Shown here: in pieces, positions 27,401-35,466 of the stretch
How the letters are laid out: the number at the start of each line of letters is the position of its first letter
Position numbering within the stretch: position 1 is the first letter of the stretch
Origin: CAZHHH01 sp052400685
GTDB taxonomy: Bacteria; Bacteroidota; Bacteroidia; Bacteroidales; Marinilabiliaceae
Length of the DNA stretch: 64,000 nucleotides
Assembly (NCBI GenBank): GCA_052400685.1
Contig: JBQTGJ010000004.1
Direction: 5' to 3' (one strand)
The notes under the pieces: model-generated
What the model saw: only the letters and a program-made list of their open reading frames with translations
Database searches by the model: none
Told to the model about the DNA's origin: nothing
Position numbers and translations under genes: made by a program

Positions 27401-28812
27401 GGAGCCGACGATGCGTTAACATAACCAGCAGCCGCCACTACATACAAACCCTGATGCTCATCGGTGTTTATCTCATTTGAATTACGCTTCGCAGTAATCA
27501 CATCTGTGTCAACATGATAAACAACCATCCCATGTCCGGGCAAAGCCGCGTCAAAACCTGTTTTTTGCCTGTTCTCCATCAAAAAATAGTCATTAAGCTC
27601 AGGACTGTTAACACGATAAGCCACGCCTGAAGAGATAGACGACGCCAGAGATAAATGACCGGCGGTTGAAATAACCTCTTCCGTCATCCATCCCAATTCT
27701 ATCTTTGAGAATGCATTGTGATGCGCTGGTCGTGAGCCGGCGGGTGTCCCGTTATAATTTCCCTGATTCATGAGATCCCAACGCCCGGTACCGGCATAGG
27801 TCACGTCATCGTCAATGGTATCATAATAATCAGGTAGCCCCAGATTGTGCCCAAACTCATGGCAGATAACCCCAATTGTATTTTGATCGCCCGATGAATT
27901 ACGCGTTTCAGGCTGAATGGTATACTGATCGAGCATAACGCCGTCAAACGAACGTGCAAGACGCGAATACCCGGCCGATGAAAAGCTGTATGAATGGCTC
28001 CATATATCCGTTTCGTCACCGGTTACCTCCTGCCCCGGACCCTGATGAATAATTGCAATGCCCTCCACAACTCCATCACCATCGTTATCGAACTGAGAAA
28101 AATCAATATTCAAATTGGCAGCTGCTTTAACCGCCTCATAAGCAAATTCAGACCACTTGTCTTCAGATCCGTAATAATCATGATTGTTTGGCACCGTAAC
28201 CCATGCCGTAACCTGCGAAACCATAGTTAAAAGCCCGCCGCTAACTTCGTCATAATAATCGGCAAAACTACCGGTACCATTATAACCTGCTTCATTCATC
28301 ATAGCATCAAAAACCGACTGCTCATGATAAGGTTGCGTATCACTAAAATTAGCCAATATCACCAACATTTTCTGAGTCCCCGATGGCTCAAAAAGATGAT
28401 CGCCCGAACTTTTTAACAGCAAGCTGTTTTTTGCGGCACGTTTGGCTGCAATAACGTCTCGACTGACGCCGGCTCCCCGACTCATATCTGTAAGAAAATC
28501 TCTTTCGGCATTATTACGAAGATCGGGATCAGAGGCCTTGACGCCTGAAGGAACCGCTTTCCCTGATTTCAAAAATGTTGCATATTCAAAAAGGCCGTTC
28601 TGATTACGCACAATACGATAGCCATCAGTGGTTGCAACCCAGTTGAACCATTCATCACCATGCATCTGAATGGTAAGCGAAGAACCATCAGGCTGAATTA
28701 TTTTTTGCGGAAAGGGATAGCCCCCAACGGCTCTGATACTGGTTGTTGCAGAAAACAAAAACCCGATGAAAACCAATTTCAGAAGGGTTGTAAAACATGT
28801 CTTAAATTTCAT
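24436..28812 (-). CDS. Secreted M6-family metalloprotease with type IX sorting domain
   Basis: A very large exported protease of about 1458 residues. A signal peptide (KFKTCFTTLLKLVFIGFLF, ending near SIRA) is followed by an M6 immune-inhibitor-A-type catalytic domain. Its zinc motif HEFGHNLGLPD lies at about residues 316-326, preceded by an acidic DNDGDG calcium-like loop. Downstream are Fn3-like segments, two jelly-roll choice-of-anchor-type domains (WVQDFESDLLDWQQ and FALEMQGWTQI) and two carboxypeptidase-regulatory-like repeats. The last ~75 residues (VFPNPL start, NVYNAQGQLL, RRFKVVKR end) form a type IX secretion sorting domain, so it should cross the outer membrane. The ATG at 28812 is preferred; 28818 and a TTG at 28821 are alternatives. 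It is monocistronic. Confidence 0.94.
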   Translation of the reverse strand: MKFKTCFTTLLKLVFIGFLFSATTSIRAVGGYPFPQKIIQPDGSSLTIQMHGDEWFNWVATTDGYRIVRNQNGLFEYATFLKSGKAVPSGVKASDPDLRNNAERDFLTDMSRGAGVSRDVIAAKRAAKNSLLLKSSGDHLFEPSGTQKMLVILANFSDTQPYHEQSVFDAMMNEAGYNGTGSFADYYDEVSGGLLTMVSQVTAWVTVPNNHDYYGSEDKWSEFAYEAVKAAANLNIDFSQFDNDGDGVVEGIAIIHQGPGQEVTGDETDIWSHSYSFSSAGYSRLARSFDGVMLDQYTIQPETRNSSGDQNTIGVICHEFGHNLGLPDYYDTIDDDVTYAGTGRWDLMNQGNYNGTPAGSRPAHHNAFSKIELGWMTEEVISTAGHLSLASSISSGVAYRVNSPELNDYFLMENRQKTGFDAALPGHGMVVYHVDTDVITAKRNSNEINTDEHQGLYVVAAAGYVNASSAPFPGANDVTQLTDDSDPAMITWTGLPYNRSITGIQENGGVVSFDFLALQNGSPLALGATNISSSENEIYWTPSGEDTPVLLAWSDDGVFGVPEDGVVYTVGDEISGGGTILYYGSADTLFSHSGLSASSLYYYSVWSNLGTSWSGALTTQKLTPAETVSVFPWVQDFESDLLDWQQESLLGDYLWERRDTGLGNTPAAAAKGSWFSSFFVESYTTGSTRLISPPLQLEAGKVYDLDFYHIQAPWDEDQDYLEVYVKKEGSETWESLANEDEAEKEWIHKRYRLPYSQALQVAFVGIGNYGYGVGLDDVVISEGAACETSLLGAASVHSPGNTETTIQLAWSLPTDESVLIVARKGNKTLELPKVGVGYDANAEFGTGAALGDDEYVVYAGNGTEVIVTGLENSSDYYFSFFAYADGYCYQMAPDRYIFPTESVFYSMTMEVTNGTAPIDNATAFIDGTPYVVDASGTISWMAEHNENYKAIKIEADGYKTRWTRFKAIKDSTISVTMQSIDNLVPVRNISHQKQDNVVTLNWDPVIDEGFEGYDAFALEMQGWTQIDKDESPTYGLSDLSFPNEKYTGSFIVLNPFYDGLLQSEYDMMPFNGKYCLAAFSSFNAYNNDWLISPAVTVESGDEVSFMARSLTDSYGLETFKVFVSVQESSDDEFVLISDGSEVVPLDWTRYAYSLDAYAGKKVKIAINYNSEDHLALLLDDLRMGPVAQNVEGAPGLRSSKVLKSNVDKIKRSRVVKVQKQSSLLSEDLTVYSGLGYSVMINDTDAGSSIGFSNSTISMSSATCGSNVFKVRTDYLDFNTSSLWSEDYDVTGCYTVTFVVTNEDKELLEGATVVFDGQTVTTNVQGLAVFDGVDLVSGVAYSVSLDGFATQAGSVSIDADKEMAVELKIVVTDTTQLAIDDEVLVFPNPLINDQMLQIQGVIAGDFRINVYNAQGQLLLNEKRQGGAIVTIDLPATADGIFVVELIRDDDVRRFKVVKR

Positions 28813-28942
28813 AAACATCAAATTATTATCCCGTTACGCACAAAAACGAGATATGAATGTAGTCCTTAACTCATCTTTAAAATAGTATAGCACAATAGCT
28901 AAAACGAACTATTAGCCAGATAGTTTTAAAAAAGTGCCATTT

Positions 28943-31444
28943 TTATTCCAAATCGACAACTGTTATGCCTGCGCCGCCAAACTGCAAATCTTCGTCGGCG
29001 AAATGACGAACAAACGGTATGGTGTTAAGTTGTTCCCTTATTAACTGACGCAGAATACCAGTTCCTTTGCCATGCAAAATCTTAACTTTTGAAGCACCGC
29101 ATAAAACAGCCTCATCCAAATGACCTACAACCAAATTAATAGCCTCTTCAGCCCGCATGCCACGAACATCTATATCTGCTTTAAAATTAAGTTTCTTCTC
29201 GCGAATGCGCTCAGCCAGCCCTTTAGTCGCAGAACTGTCTTGTCGCATCTCCTTTTTAAAGGCCTTATGGCTAACCCTCTCCAAACGGGTAATCTTTACT
29301 TGTGTCATCAAATAACCAAAAGCTACCAAAGCCTCTTTGCCTCGTATTTCTATGACTTCGCCGGGTACCGGCTGACCTTGTAACTTGACCATATCGCCTT
29401 CAGCAATCGTGGCAGGGATCTCCTTCTTTTCTTTCTCAGCAATAGAAACCTTTGGCGCAAGCGCTTTGTCATCCCTTGATTTCTTTTTCTTTTTTCGATT
29501 TTGAATCTTCTCCATTTTATGAGCCAGCCGTTGCTGCTCATCAACATTCAGCACGTCGGCCGAGGACAGTTCCTCCTTAAAATGATCGAGGGCCTTACGA
29601 GCCACCTTTGTTTTCTCTTTTTCGGCTTGAGTTTCACGAATCACCCGAATGGTATTTTCAATCTCCTTATTGGCACCCGACAACAAACGAGCCGCCTCAT
29701 CCTTTGCTTTCTGAAGTATTTCTTTTCGCTCACGCGATATCTGCTCCAACTCCTTTTCATACTTCTCAGACACGACATCCAGTTTACGCTCCTGTTCGCG
29801 GATGGTTCTGCGTTTTTGCTCCCAATAACGTTTATCACGAATAATCTCGCGCAAATGTTTGTCAAAATGAATATGGTCTTCCCCCAAACGATCTTTAGCC
29901 GCCATCAGAATAGATTCGGGAAGTCCTGTTTTTCGGGCTATTTCAAAAGCAAAAGAGCTGCCGGGAGCCCCAACTTCCAGCTTAAACAAAGGTTGTAGCA
30001 AATGTGTATCAAACTGCATAGCCCCATTCACAATGCCATCAGTCTGAGACGCATAATGTTTAAGATTTGTGTAGTGCGTTGTAATAACCCCGTAGGCCCC
30101 TTGTTTATTCAACTGCTCAAGCACCGCCTCAGCGATGGCACCACCCAGCATTGGCTCTGTTCCTGTTCCAAATTCATCAATCAGCAACAACGAACGATCA
30201 TTGGCGTGACGCACAAAATTTTTCATATTCAGAAGATGCGAACTATAAGTACTCAAATCGTTCTCAATGGACTGTTCGTCACCCAGATCCAAAAACAGAG
30301 ACTCAAAAAACCCCATGTGAGATCCTTCGGTCACCGGTACCGGCAAGCCGCATTGCCACATATACTGAATCAGCCCTACCGTTTGCAGACAAACCGACTT
30401 ACCCCCGGCATTTGGTCCTGAAATCAAAACGATGCGATCGTCGGGCGTAAACTGCAACGACAAAGGCACCACCTCTTTACCCTGACTTTTATGATGCAAA
30501 AAGAGCAAGGGATGTACGGCTTTAATCCAATGAAACGACGGGTCGGTACCCATGTCCGGAATAATCGCATTAATGCGCGCAGCAAACCTGGCTTTTGCCC
30601 TTATAAAATCTATAATACCCAAAAAACTATAGGCATAAAGTAATTCATCGAGATAGGGACGGATATATGATGACACTTCAGTTAAAATGCGAGCGACCTC
30701 ACGCCTTTCGGCATATATCATCTCACGAATTTCATTATTCAACTCAACAATGGCAGCCGGTTCAATAAAAGACGTTTTACCAGTTGCCGACTCGTCGTGA
30801 ACAATACCGGAAATTTTTCTTTTGTTGGACGATGGAACCGGAATAACGGCGCGTCCATCCCGAATACTGACAGAAACGTCGGCTTCGGCCAATCCGTCTT
30901 GTTGTGCCTGTCTGAGAATTGAAGCCATGCGCCTGGAAACACTTTGCTGCAAGCTCAACACTTCCCTGCGTAACCGCGCCAATTCCGGCGAAGCATTATC
31001 TTTAATTTTGCCCTGCTTGCTTAAGATACTATCAATTTTATCAATTACAGCCGGGTAAATCATGATGTCCCTGGCCAAAGCATTAAGATAAGGAAAGTCA
31101 ACCTCGTCTTTCGATTTTATAAAACGAACAATATCCCGGATAGTGCCCAGCGAACGCCTTAAGTCAAACAAATCAGATTCTTCCATGAATAGTCCGTCCA
31201 CTCTGATTCGCTTTAAGGGCCCCCGCACATCAATAAAAAAACTCACAGGCATCTCTAAGCCGTCCGCCTCAATCTTCATCATTTCATTGGTTTGGCCCAG
31301 CCACACCGTCACCTGCTCAACCTTACCCGAAAACGACATACGGTCAATCCACTCCTTACCCATACCACTAAGACAATGCTCAGCCAAAAAAATACGAATT
31401 TTATCAAAATGCAGTTTCTGCTCAAAAGTTTCCGGATATATCAC
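28943..31444 (-). CDS. mutS2: MutS2-family ATPase/endonuclease with Smr domain
   Basis: An 833-residue MutS2. In some bacteria it suppresses homologous recombination; in others it rescues collided ribosomes. The N-terminal clamp/lever region is followed by the ATPase with Walker A GPNAGGKSVC (about residue 340), then LLIDEFGTGTEP and GVITTHYTNLKHYA. A charged coiled coil spans about 520-640. The C-terminal Smr nuclease domain has DIDVRGMRAEEA and VKILHGKGTGILRQ. The length is normal. It is monocistronic, with a TATTTTTG box about 33 bases upstream. Confidence 0.96.
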   Translation of the reverse strand: MIYPETFEQKLHFDKIRIFLAEHCLSGMGKEWIDRMSFSGKVEQVTVWLGQTNEMMKIEADGLEMPVSFFIDVRGPLKRIRVDGLFMEESDLFDLRRSLGTIRDIVRFIKSKDEVDFPYLNALARDIMIYPAVIDKIDSILSKQGKIKDNASPELARLRREVLSLQQSVSRRMASILRQAQQDGLAEADVSVSIRDGRAVIPVPSSNKRKISGIVHDESATGKTSFIEPAAIVELNNEIREMIYAERREVARILTEVSSYIRPYLDELLYAYSFLGIIDFIRAKARFAARINAIIPDMGTDPSFHWIKAVHPLLFLHHKSQGKEVVPLSLQFTPDDRIVLISGPNAGGKSVCLQTVGLIQYMWQCGLPVPVTEGSHMGFFESLFLDLGDEQSIENDLSTYSSHLLNMKNFVRHANDRSLLLIDEFGTGTEPMLGGAIAEAVLEQLNKQGAYGVITTHYTNLKHYASQTDGIVNGAMQFDTHLLQPLFKLEVGAPGSSFAFEIARKTGLPESILMAAKDRLGEDHIHFDKHLREIIRDKRYWEQKRRTIREQERKLDVVSEKYEKELEQISRERKEILQKAKDEAARLLSGANKEIENTIRVIRETQAEKEKTKVARKALDHFKEELSSADVLNVDEQQRLAHKMEKIQNRKKKKKSRDDKALAPKVSIAEKEKKEIPATIAEGDMVKLQGQPVPGEVIEIRGKEALVAFGYLMTQVKITRLERVSHKAFKKEMRQDSSATKGLAERIREKKLNFKADIDVRGMRAEEAINLVVGHLDEAVLCGASKVKILHGKGTGILRQLIREQLNTIPFVRHFADEDLQFGGAGITVVDLE

Positions 31445-31476
31445 CTATCTATATATTTTACGTTCTGAATAAAGCA

Positions 31477-31484
31477 CAAAAATA
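31477..31484 (-). promoter_or_regulatory. -7 box upstream of mutS2
   Basis: On the minus strand TATTTTTG matches the consensus exactly. No clear -33 box is present. Confidence 0.45.
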
Positions 31485-31549
31485 AGGATTTAGTTTGTCT
31501 CCACAGCCATGTCATTTCAACTAAACAATTAAACAAACCCAACCAAAAT

Positions 31550-31600
31550 TCAGCCAATCTTGTCGTCAACTACCCCAAATGCCATTATTTTATCCCAAAC
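31550..31600 (+). promoter_or_regulatory. Candidate LytTR operator, second site
   Basis: CTTGTCGTCA at 31559-31568 is identical to 15012-15021. It is followed by TACCCCAAA at 31571-31579 and TATCCCAAA at 31591-31599, exactly 20 bp apart, and preceded by the weaker TTCAGCC. Order and spacing mirror the 15002-15052 array. Confidence 0.6.
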
Positions 31601-31645
31601 ACAAGAATAAAACCTTTTTAAAACCCCAAAGCACAATTGTTAATC

Positions 31646-31653
31646 TATCTTTG
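31646..31653 (+). promoter_or_regulatory. -7 box of the 600-residue gene
   Basis: TATCTTTG is a perfect -7 match, begins 50 bases after the last C of the last operator repeat, and has no -33 TTG. This is compatible with activator dependence. Confidence 0.55.
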
Positions 31654-31731
31654 AAACAGTACAAAATAAAAAACCACCAATAGCAAGTACAAATCCCCCC
31701 GGTTAAATCATCTTTTAATACCTGAAAATAT

Positions 31732-33534
31732 ATGCAATTACACACATTTCACATTCCAGTAATGGGAATCGGCTACACCATTGACACACCTGTAAAGGTA
31801 GCACATCTGGGCATCGCTTCTGCCATTTCACTGGTTGACGACATGCTTACCGAACGACTACGGGAACTATACAGTACTAAATACAATTTCCCATTCAATG
31901 CAATCACGAACAAAATAAATGACTTTAGAGCCGAGAGAATTAAAAGCTACCTGAACCTCATTAATGATATTGTAAACAATAAATTCGAAGATTTCAAATC
32001 AACACTCACCACAAAACGAGAAGAGCTGAACAAATTCAGAACCCTTCTGCCAGAGACGTCCGAATTAAAATTACTTCTTGATCAGGTTATAGAGACAGCT
32101 TCCAACAGTCGCATCGGAGAAATTCTTCAACAATATTTACATCCCGGTAGTATTGATGTTAATATAATGACCAAACTGGATAAAGAAAATTACAAAGGCG
32201 GGGAAAAATTATCGACCGAACACAATGATGCACACGCGGCCCTTCGTGGTTTTGCCACCAGTAACTTAAACGCCTCCATTATACTGTCGGCCGGAATGAA
32301 CGCAAGACTATACAGTTACATGGAGCAATTTGAAGATTTTTATCCGGATAAAAACGGCACCTTCCGAAAACAAATAACACTAAAAGTTTCAGATTACCGA
32401 TCCGCCATTGTACAGGGTAAAATTTTTGCAAAAAAAGGACTTTGGATTTCAGAATTCAGAATTGAGTCGGGATTAAATTGCGGCGGGCACGCCTTCGCCA
32501 CGCAAGGCTTTCTGATGGGGCCTATCCTTCATGAATTCAATCAAAACAAAAACAACCTGAAACAAGAACTATTTGAGATATACACAAAAGCTCTGCAATC
32601 CAAAAACAGAACGACTCCATCACAAGCACCCGCAATGCAGCTAACAGCGCAAGGGGGTGTTGGAACCGCTGAAGAGCATGAATTTCTTTTAAAACAATAC
32701 CAACTTGACAGCGTGGGCTGGGGCTCTCCATTTCTTTTGGTACCTGAGGCCATTTCGATTGATAAAGCCACTGTTCAACTTTTGGCCAACGGTAATGAAG
32801 ATGACTATTTCCTAAGCAATGTATCACCCGTAGGCGTGCGCTTTAACAACATAAAAGGCACTTCACGCGATTTAGAACAACAAAACAAGATCAAAAATGG
32901 CGTTCCCGGAGCAGCCTGCACCAAAAAATTCATCCTGCTTAACAAAGAATATACTGACCGGCCCATCTGCACTGCTTCACGACAATATCAGAAGCAGAAA
33001 ATTGAAGAACTAAAAGCCAAAAACCTACCAAAAGCAGAATCTGAAAAAGAATTTGAACAAATAACTTCAAAATCATGTATTTGTAATGGTTTGGGAGTTG
33101 CCGCTCTAAACGCACATGGGCTTAACACACAACTGGAAGGATCAGGCGTATCAGTTTGTCCGGGGCCCAATCTGGCTTATTTCTCAAAAGAGTCATCACT
33201 CCCGGAGATGATTGGTCATATTTACGGACGCTGTAATTTAATCACACATCCCAATCGGCCCAATCTTTTCATGAAAGAATTAGGCATGTATCTGAACTAT
33301 CTGGATGAAGAAATGGATGCATGCGTTATGCCCAATAATCGTCAGATAAAAAACTGGGATGATTTCATCAACAACATGGCAAATGGGATAAGCTACTACG
33401 AGTCACTCTTTAATTCAGACCAGAAATGGAGTGATAAAACACAACAAGAAACCTTATTACAGCTTAAAAAATTCAGGACAAAACATTCAGTATTATCAGA
33501 CAAAATAAGAGACCTTAAACTGATTGAAGCATAA
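31732..33534 (+). CDS. Unrecognised 600-residue protein with nitronate-monooxygenase/PfaD-like TIM-barrel features
   Basis: I do not recognise this as a named family. The N terminus FHIPVMGIGYTIDTPVKVA resembles the first strand of nitronate monooxygenase/PfaD-type FMN barrels. LNCGGHAFATQG (248-259) and then AQGGVGTAEEHEFLLK (306-321) with VGWGSPFLLVPEA (328-340) resemble the substrate loop and FMN-phosphate-binding GG and G-S/T-x-F segments. A largely helical insertion (about 45-240) and a C-terminal part are extra. Cysteines at 396, 413, 449, 451, 476 and 501 could form a metal or Fe-S site. There is no signal peptide. It is monocistronic, with an upstream operator-like array shared with the LytTR/DUF6051 locus. 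Confidence 0.65.
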   Translation: MQLHTFHIPVMGIGYTIDTPVKVAHLGIASAISLVDDMLTERLRELYSTKYNFPFNAITNKINDFRAERIKSYLNLINDIVNNKFEDFKSTLTTKREELNKFRTLLPETSELKLLLDQVIETASNSRIGEILQQYLHPGSIDVNIMTKLDKENYKGGEKLSTEHNDAHAALRGFATSNLNASIILSAGMNARLYSYMEQFEDFYPDKNGTFRKQITLKVSDYRSAIVQGKIFAKKGLWISEFRIESGLNCGGHAFATQGFLMGPILHEFNQNKNNLKQELFEIYTKALQSKNRTTPSQAPAMQLTAQGGVGTAEEHEFLLKQYQLDSVGWGSPFLLVPEAISIDKATVQLLANGNEDDYFLSNVSPVGVRFNNIKGTSRDLEQQNKIKNGVPGAACTKKFILLNKEYTDRPICTASRQYQKQKIEELKAKNLPKAESEKEFEQITSKSCICNGLGVAALNAHGLNTQLEGSGVSVCPGPNLAYFSKESSLPEMIGHIYGRCNLITHPNRPNLFMKELGMYLNYLDEEMDACVMPNNRQIKNWDDFINNMANGISYYESLFNSDQKWSDKTQQETLLQLKKFRTKHSVLSDKIRDLKLIEA

Positions 33535-33662
33535 GCAACTACCATCCCATTCCAAAAATAAAAGATCAAAAAAATAAGACCAATATTTCTTTGATCTTAA
33601 ACAATTAAGAGCAATCAGACGTCAGGCTCTTTTTCACTGTTCAATATCATTCATTTTATCCT

Positions 33663-33670
33663 TATCTTTG
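33663..33670 (+). promoter_or_regulatory. -7 box of panB
   Basis: TATCTTTG lies 20 bases before the panB ATG, giving a short leader. No clear -33 box is present. Confidence 0.5.
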
Positions 33671-33690
33671 CCGTTCAAAATCAAAGAATC

Positions 33691-34509
33691 ATGTCTGTAG
33701 CAAAAGAAGGACCCAAAAAAATAACCACTCATGTGTTGAGTGAAATGAAGATGAAAGGTGAGAAAATAGCAATGCTCACTGCGTATGATTATTCCATAGC
33801 AAAAATTGTTGACAAAACAGGGTTAGACGTCATTTTAGTGGGCGACTCCGCAGCCAACGTGATGGCGGGATGGGAAACAACCCTCCCCATTACCCTGGAC
33901 CAGATGATTTATCACGCTGCCTCAGTGGTACGAGCCGTAAAACGTGCTATGGTAGTTGTTGATATGCCTTTTGGAACCTATCAGGGCAATAGTAAAGAAG
34001 CCGTCGCATCGGCCATCCGAATGATGAAGGAAACAGGTGCCGATGCGTTGAAACTGGAAGGCGGACAAGAGATACTGGAATCAGTGAAACGTATTCTTTC
34101 GGCCGGCATACCCATCATGGGACATCTGGGTCTGACACCACAATCAATCCACAAATTTGGCACATACGCTGTGCGCGCCAAACAGGAAGATGAAGCTAAA
34201 AAACTTGTGGAAGAAGCTCATCTGCTCCAAGAGGCCGGGGTATTTGGTATTGTCCTGGAAAAAGTACCAGCTGTTTTGGCCGAAAAAGTAGCCAAAGAAC
34301 TCACCATTCCTATTATAGGCATTGGTGCGGGCGGTGGCGTAGACGGTCAGGTTTTGGTCATTCACGACATGCTGGGTATTAATCAGGATTTTTCGCCACG
34401 ATTTTTACGTCGATACCACAACCTCTACGCCGAAATAACCGGGGCGGTAGGCAATTATATTGAGGACGTGAAGTCGCATGATTTTCCAAACGAACGGGAA
34501 CAGTATTAA
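33691..34509 (+). CDS. panB: 3-methyl-2-oxobutanoate hydroxymethyltransferase
   Basis: Adds a hydroxymethyl group from methylene-tetrahydrofolate to 2-oxoisovalerate, giving ketopantoate for pantothenate and CoA synthesis. The 272 residues form one PanB barrel: IAMLTAYDYSIAKIVD (residues 28-43), VILVGDSAANVMAGW with the metal-binding Asp, VVDMPFGTYQ, ALKLEGGQE, GIPIMGHLGLTPQ with the second ligand group, and IIGIGAGGGVDGQVLVIHDMLG. No other pantothenate gene is nearby. It is followed by an RluA-type gene at 66 bases. Confidence 0.98.
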   Translation: MSVAKEGPKKITTHVLSEMKMKGEKIAMLTAYDYSIAKIVDKTGLDVILVGDSAANVMAGWETTLPITLDQMIYHAASVVRAVKRAMVVVDMPFGTYQGNSKEAVASAIRMMKETGADALKLEGGQEILESVKRILSAGIPIMGHLGLTPQSIHKFGTYAVRAKQEDEAKKLVEEAHLLQEAGVFGIVLEKVPAVLAEKVAKELTIPIIGIGAGGGVDGQVLVIHDMLGINQDFSPRFLRRYHNLYAEITGAVGNYIEDVKSHDFPNEREQY

Positions 34510-34575
34510 CCAAAACAAGTTCATCAACCGATGAACCACCATACAAGGCTTCCCAAAACAAAATTATTAAAAACG

Positions 34576-35262
34576 ATGAATCTAGAAATTTTATACGAAG
34601 ACAACCACCTCATCGCAGTCAACAAAACCGGATCGGATTTGGTACAGGGCGACGATACCGGAGATGAGCCATTAAGTGATAAGGTGAAAGCCTACATTAA
34701 AAAGAAATACAACAAACCGGGAGAAGTATATCTTGGTGTGGTTCATCGATTGGATCGCCCCGTCAGCGGCGTGGTTTTGTTTGCCCGCACCAGTAAAGCT
34801 TTAGGGCGGATGAATAAGATGTTTCAGGACAAAGAAGTAAAAAAGACCTATTGGGCCGTAGTAAAAGAACTGCCTGAAGAAGATGAAGCAACCCTTCGTC
34901 ATTTTATTCTAAAAGACAGTAAAAAAAACAAATCATATGCTTTTCCAAAAATGCGTTCCGGTGCCAAGGAAGCTATTTTAAGTTATAAAATGATTTCGAG
35001 CTCTGCCTCGTTCCATCTGTTGGAAGTTGATTTACAGACCGGCCGTCATCATCAGATCCGATGCCAGCTTGCTAAAATCGGCTGCCCCATACGCGGCGAT
35101 TTGAAATACGGCTTCTCCCGCTCAAATCCCAATGGAGGAATAACATTACACGCCCGTAAAATCCGGTTTAATCATCCGGTAACCAAAGAGGCCCTTGAAA
35201 TTGTGGCACCTGTTCCGCGCGATGAAAAATTGTGGAAGGAATTTGCCAATGTAACCAGATAA
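34576..35262 (+). CDS. RluA-family RNA pseudouridine synthase
   Basis: About 228 residues of the RluA family, which isomerise uridines in rRNA or tRNA. The start is MNLEILYEDNHLIAVNK; an in-frame ATG 15 codons upstream adds unlike residues. The catalytic motif is VHRLDRPVSGVVLFART (Asp in RLDRPVSG). LQTGRHHQIRCQLAKIGCPI and GDLKYG follow. There is no S4 domain, so it is closer to the short RluA/RluC-like or TruC-like forms; the modified position is unknown. It is probably co-transcribed with panB and is followed by a strong terminator. Confidence 0.93.
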   Translation: MNLEILYEDNHLIAVNKTGSDLVQGDDTGDEPLSDKVKAYIKKKYNKPGEVYLGVVHRLDRPVSGVVLFARTSKALGRMNKMFQDKEVKKTYWAVVKELPEEDEATLRHFILKDSKKNKSYAFPKMRSGAKEAILSYKMISSSASFHLLEVDLQTGRHHQIRCQLAKIGCPIRGDLKYGFSRSNPNGGITLHARKIRFNHPVTKEALEIVAPVPRDEKLWKEFANVTR

Positions 35263-35264
35263 AC

Positions 35265-35297
35265 AAAAAGCGATGCTTAATACAGCATCGCTTTTTT
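35265..35297 (+). terminator. Terminator after the RluA-family gene
   Basis: AAAAAGCGATGCT pairs with AGCATCGCTTTTT across TAATAC, followed by T residues, directly after the stop. Confidence 0.92.
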
Positions 35298-35371
35298 ACT
35301 TCAGTGTCCTCCAAAAAAAATAAGGACTAATAATAATAATAAGGAATGGTTGAATTTAAAACCTGCGAAAT

Positions 35372-35396
35372 CCCAAAAATGTGAGCTCACATTGGG
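35372..35396. other. Palindrome in the gap between two convergent genes
   Basis: AATGTGAGCTCACATT (35378-35393) is a perfect 16-bp palindrome flanked by CCC and GGG. It lies downstream of both neighbours, so it is more likely structural or a 3'-end hairpin than an operator. No T-run follows. A short AAT microsatellite lies just before it, near 35330. Confidence 0.4.
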
Positions 35397-35466
35397 AGAC
35401 CCTATTCAGAGAACAGCCATAACATAGAAACAGGACTTTTCTTTCAATCACAAACGCCTATTAAAC

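Noticed and set aside
35325..35345. AAT trinucleotide run as a possible CRISPR or phase-variable repeat
   Set aside because: It is only a handful of units in a non-coding gap after a terminator, with no spacer structure.
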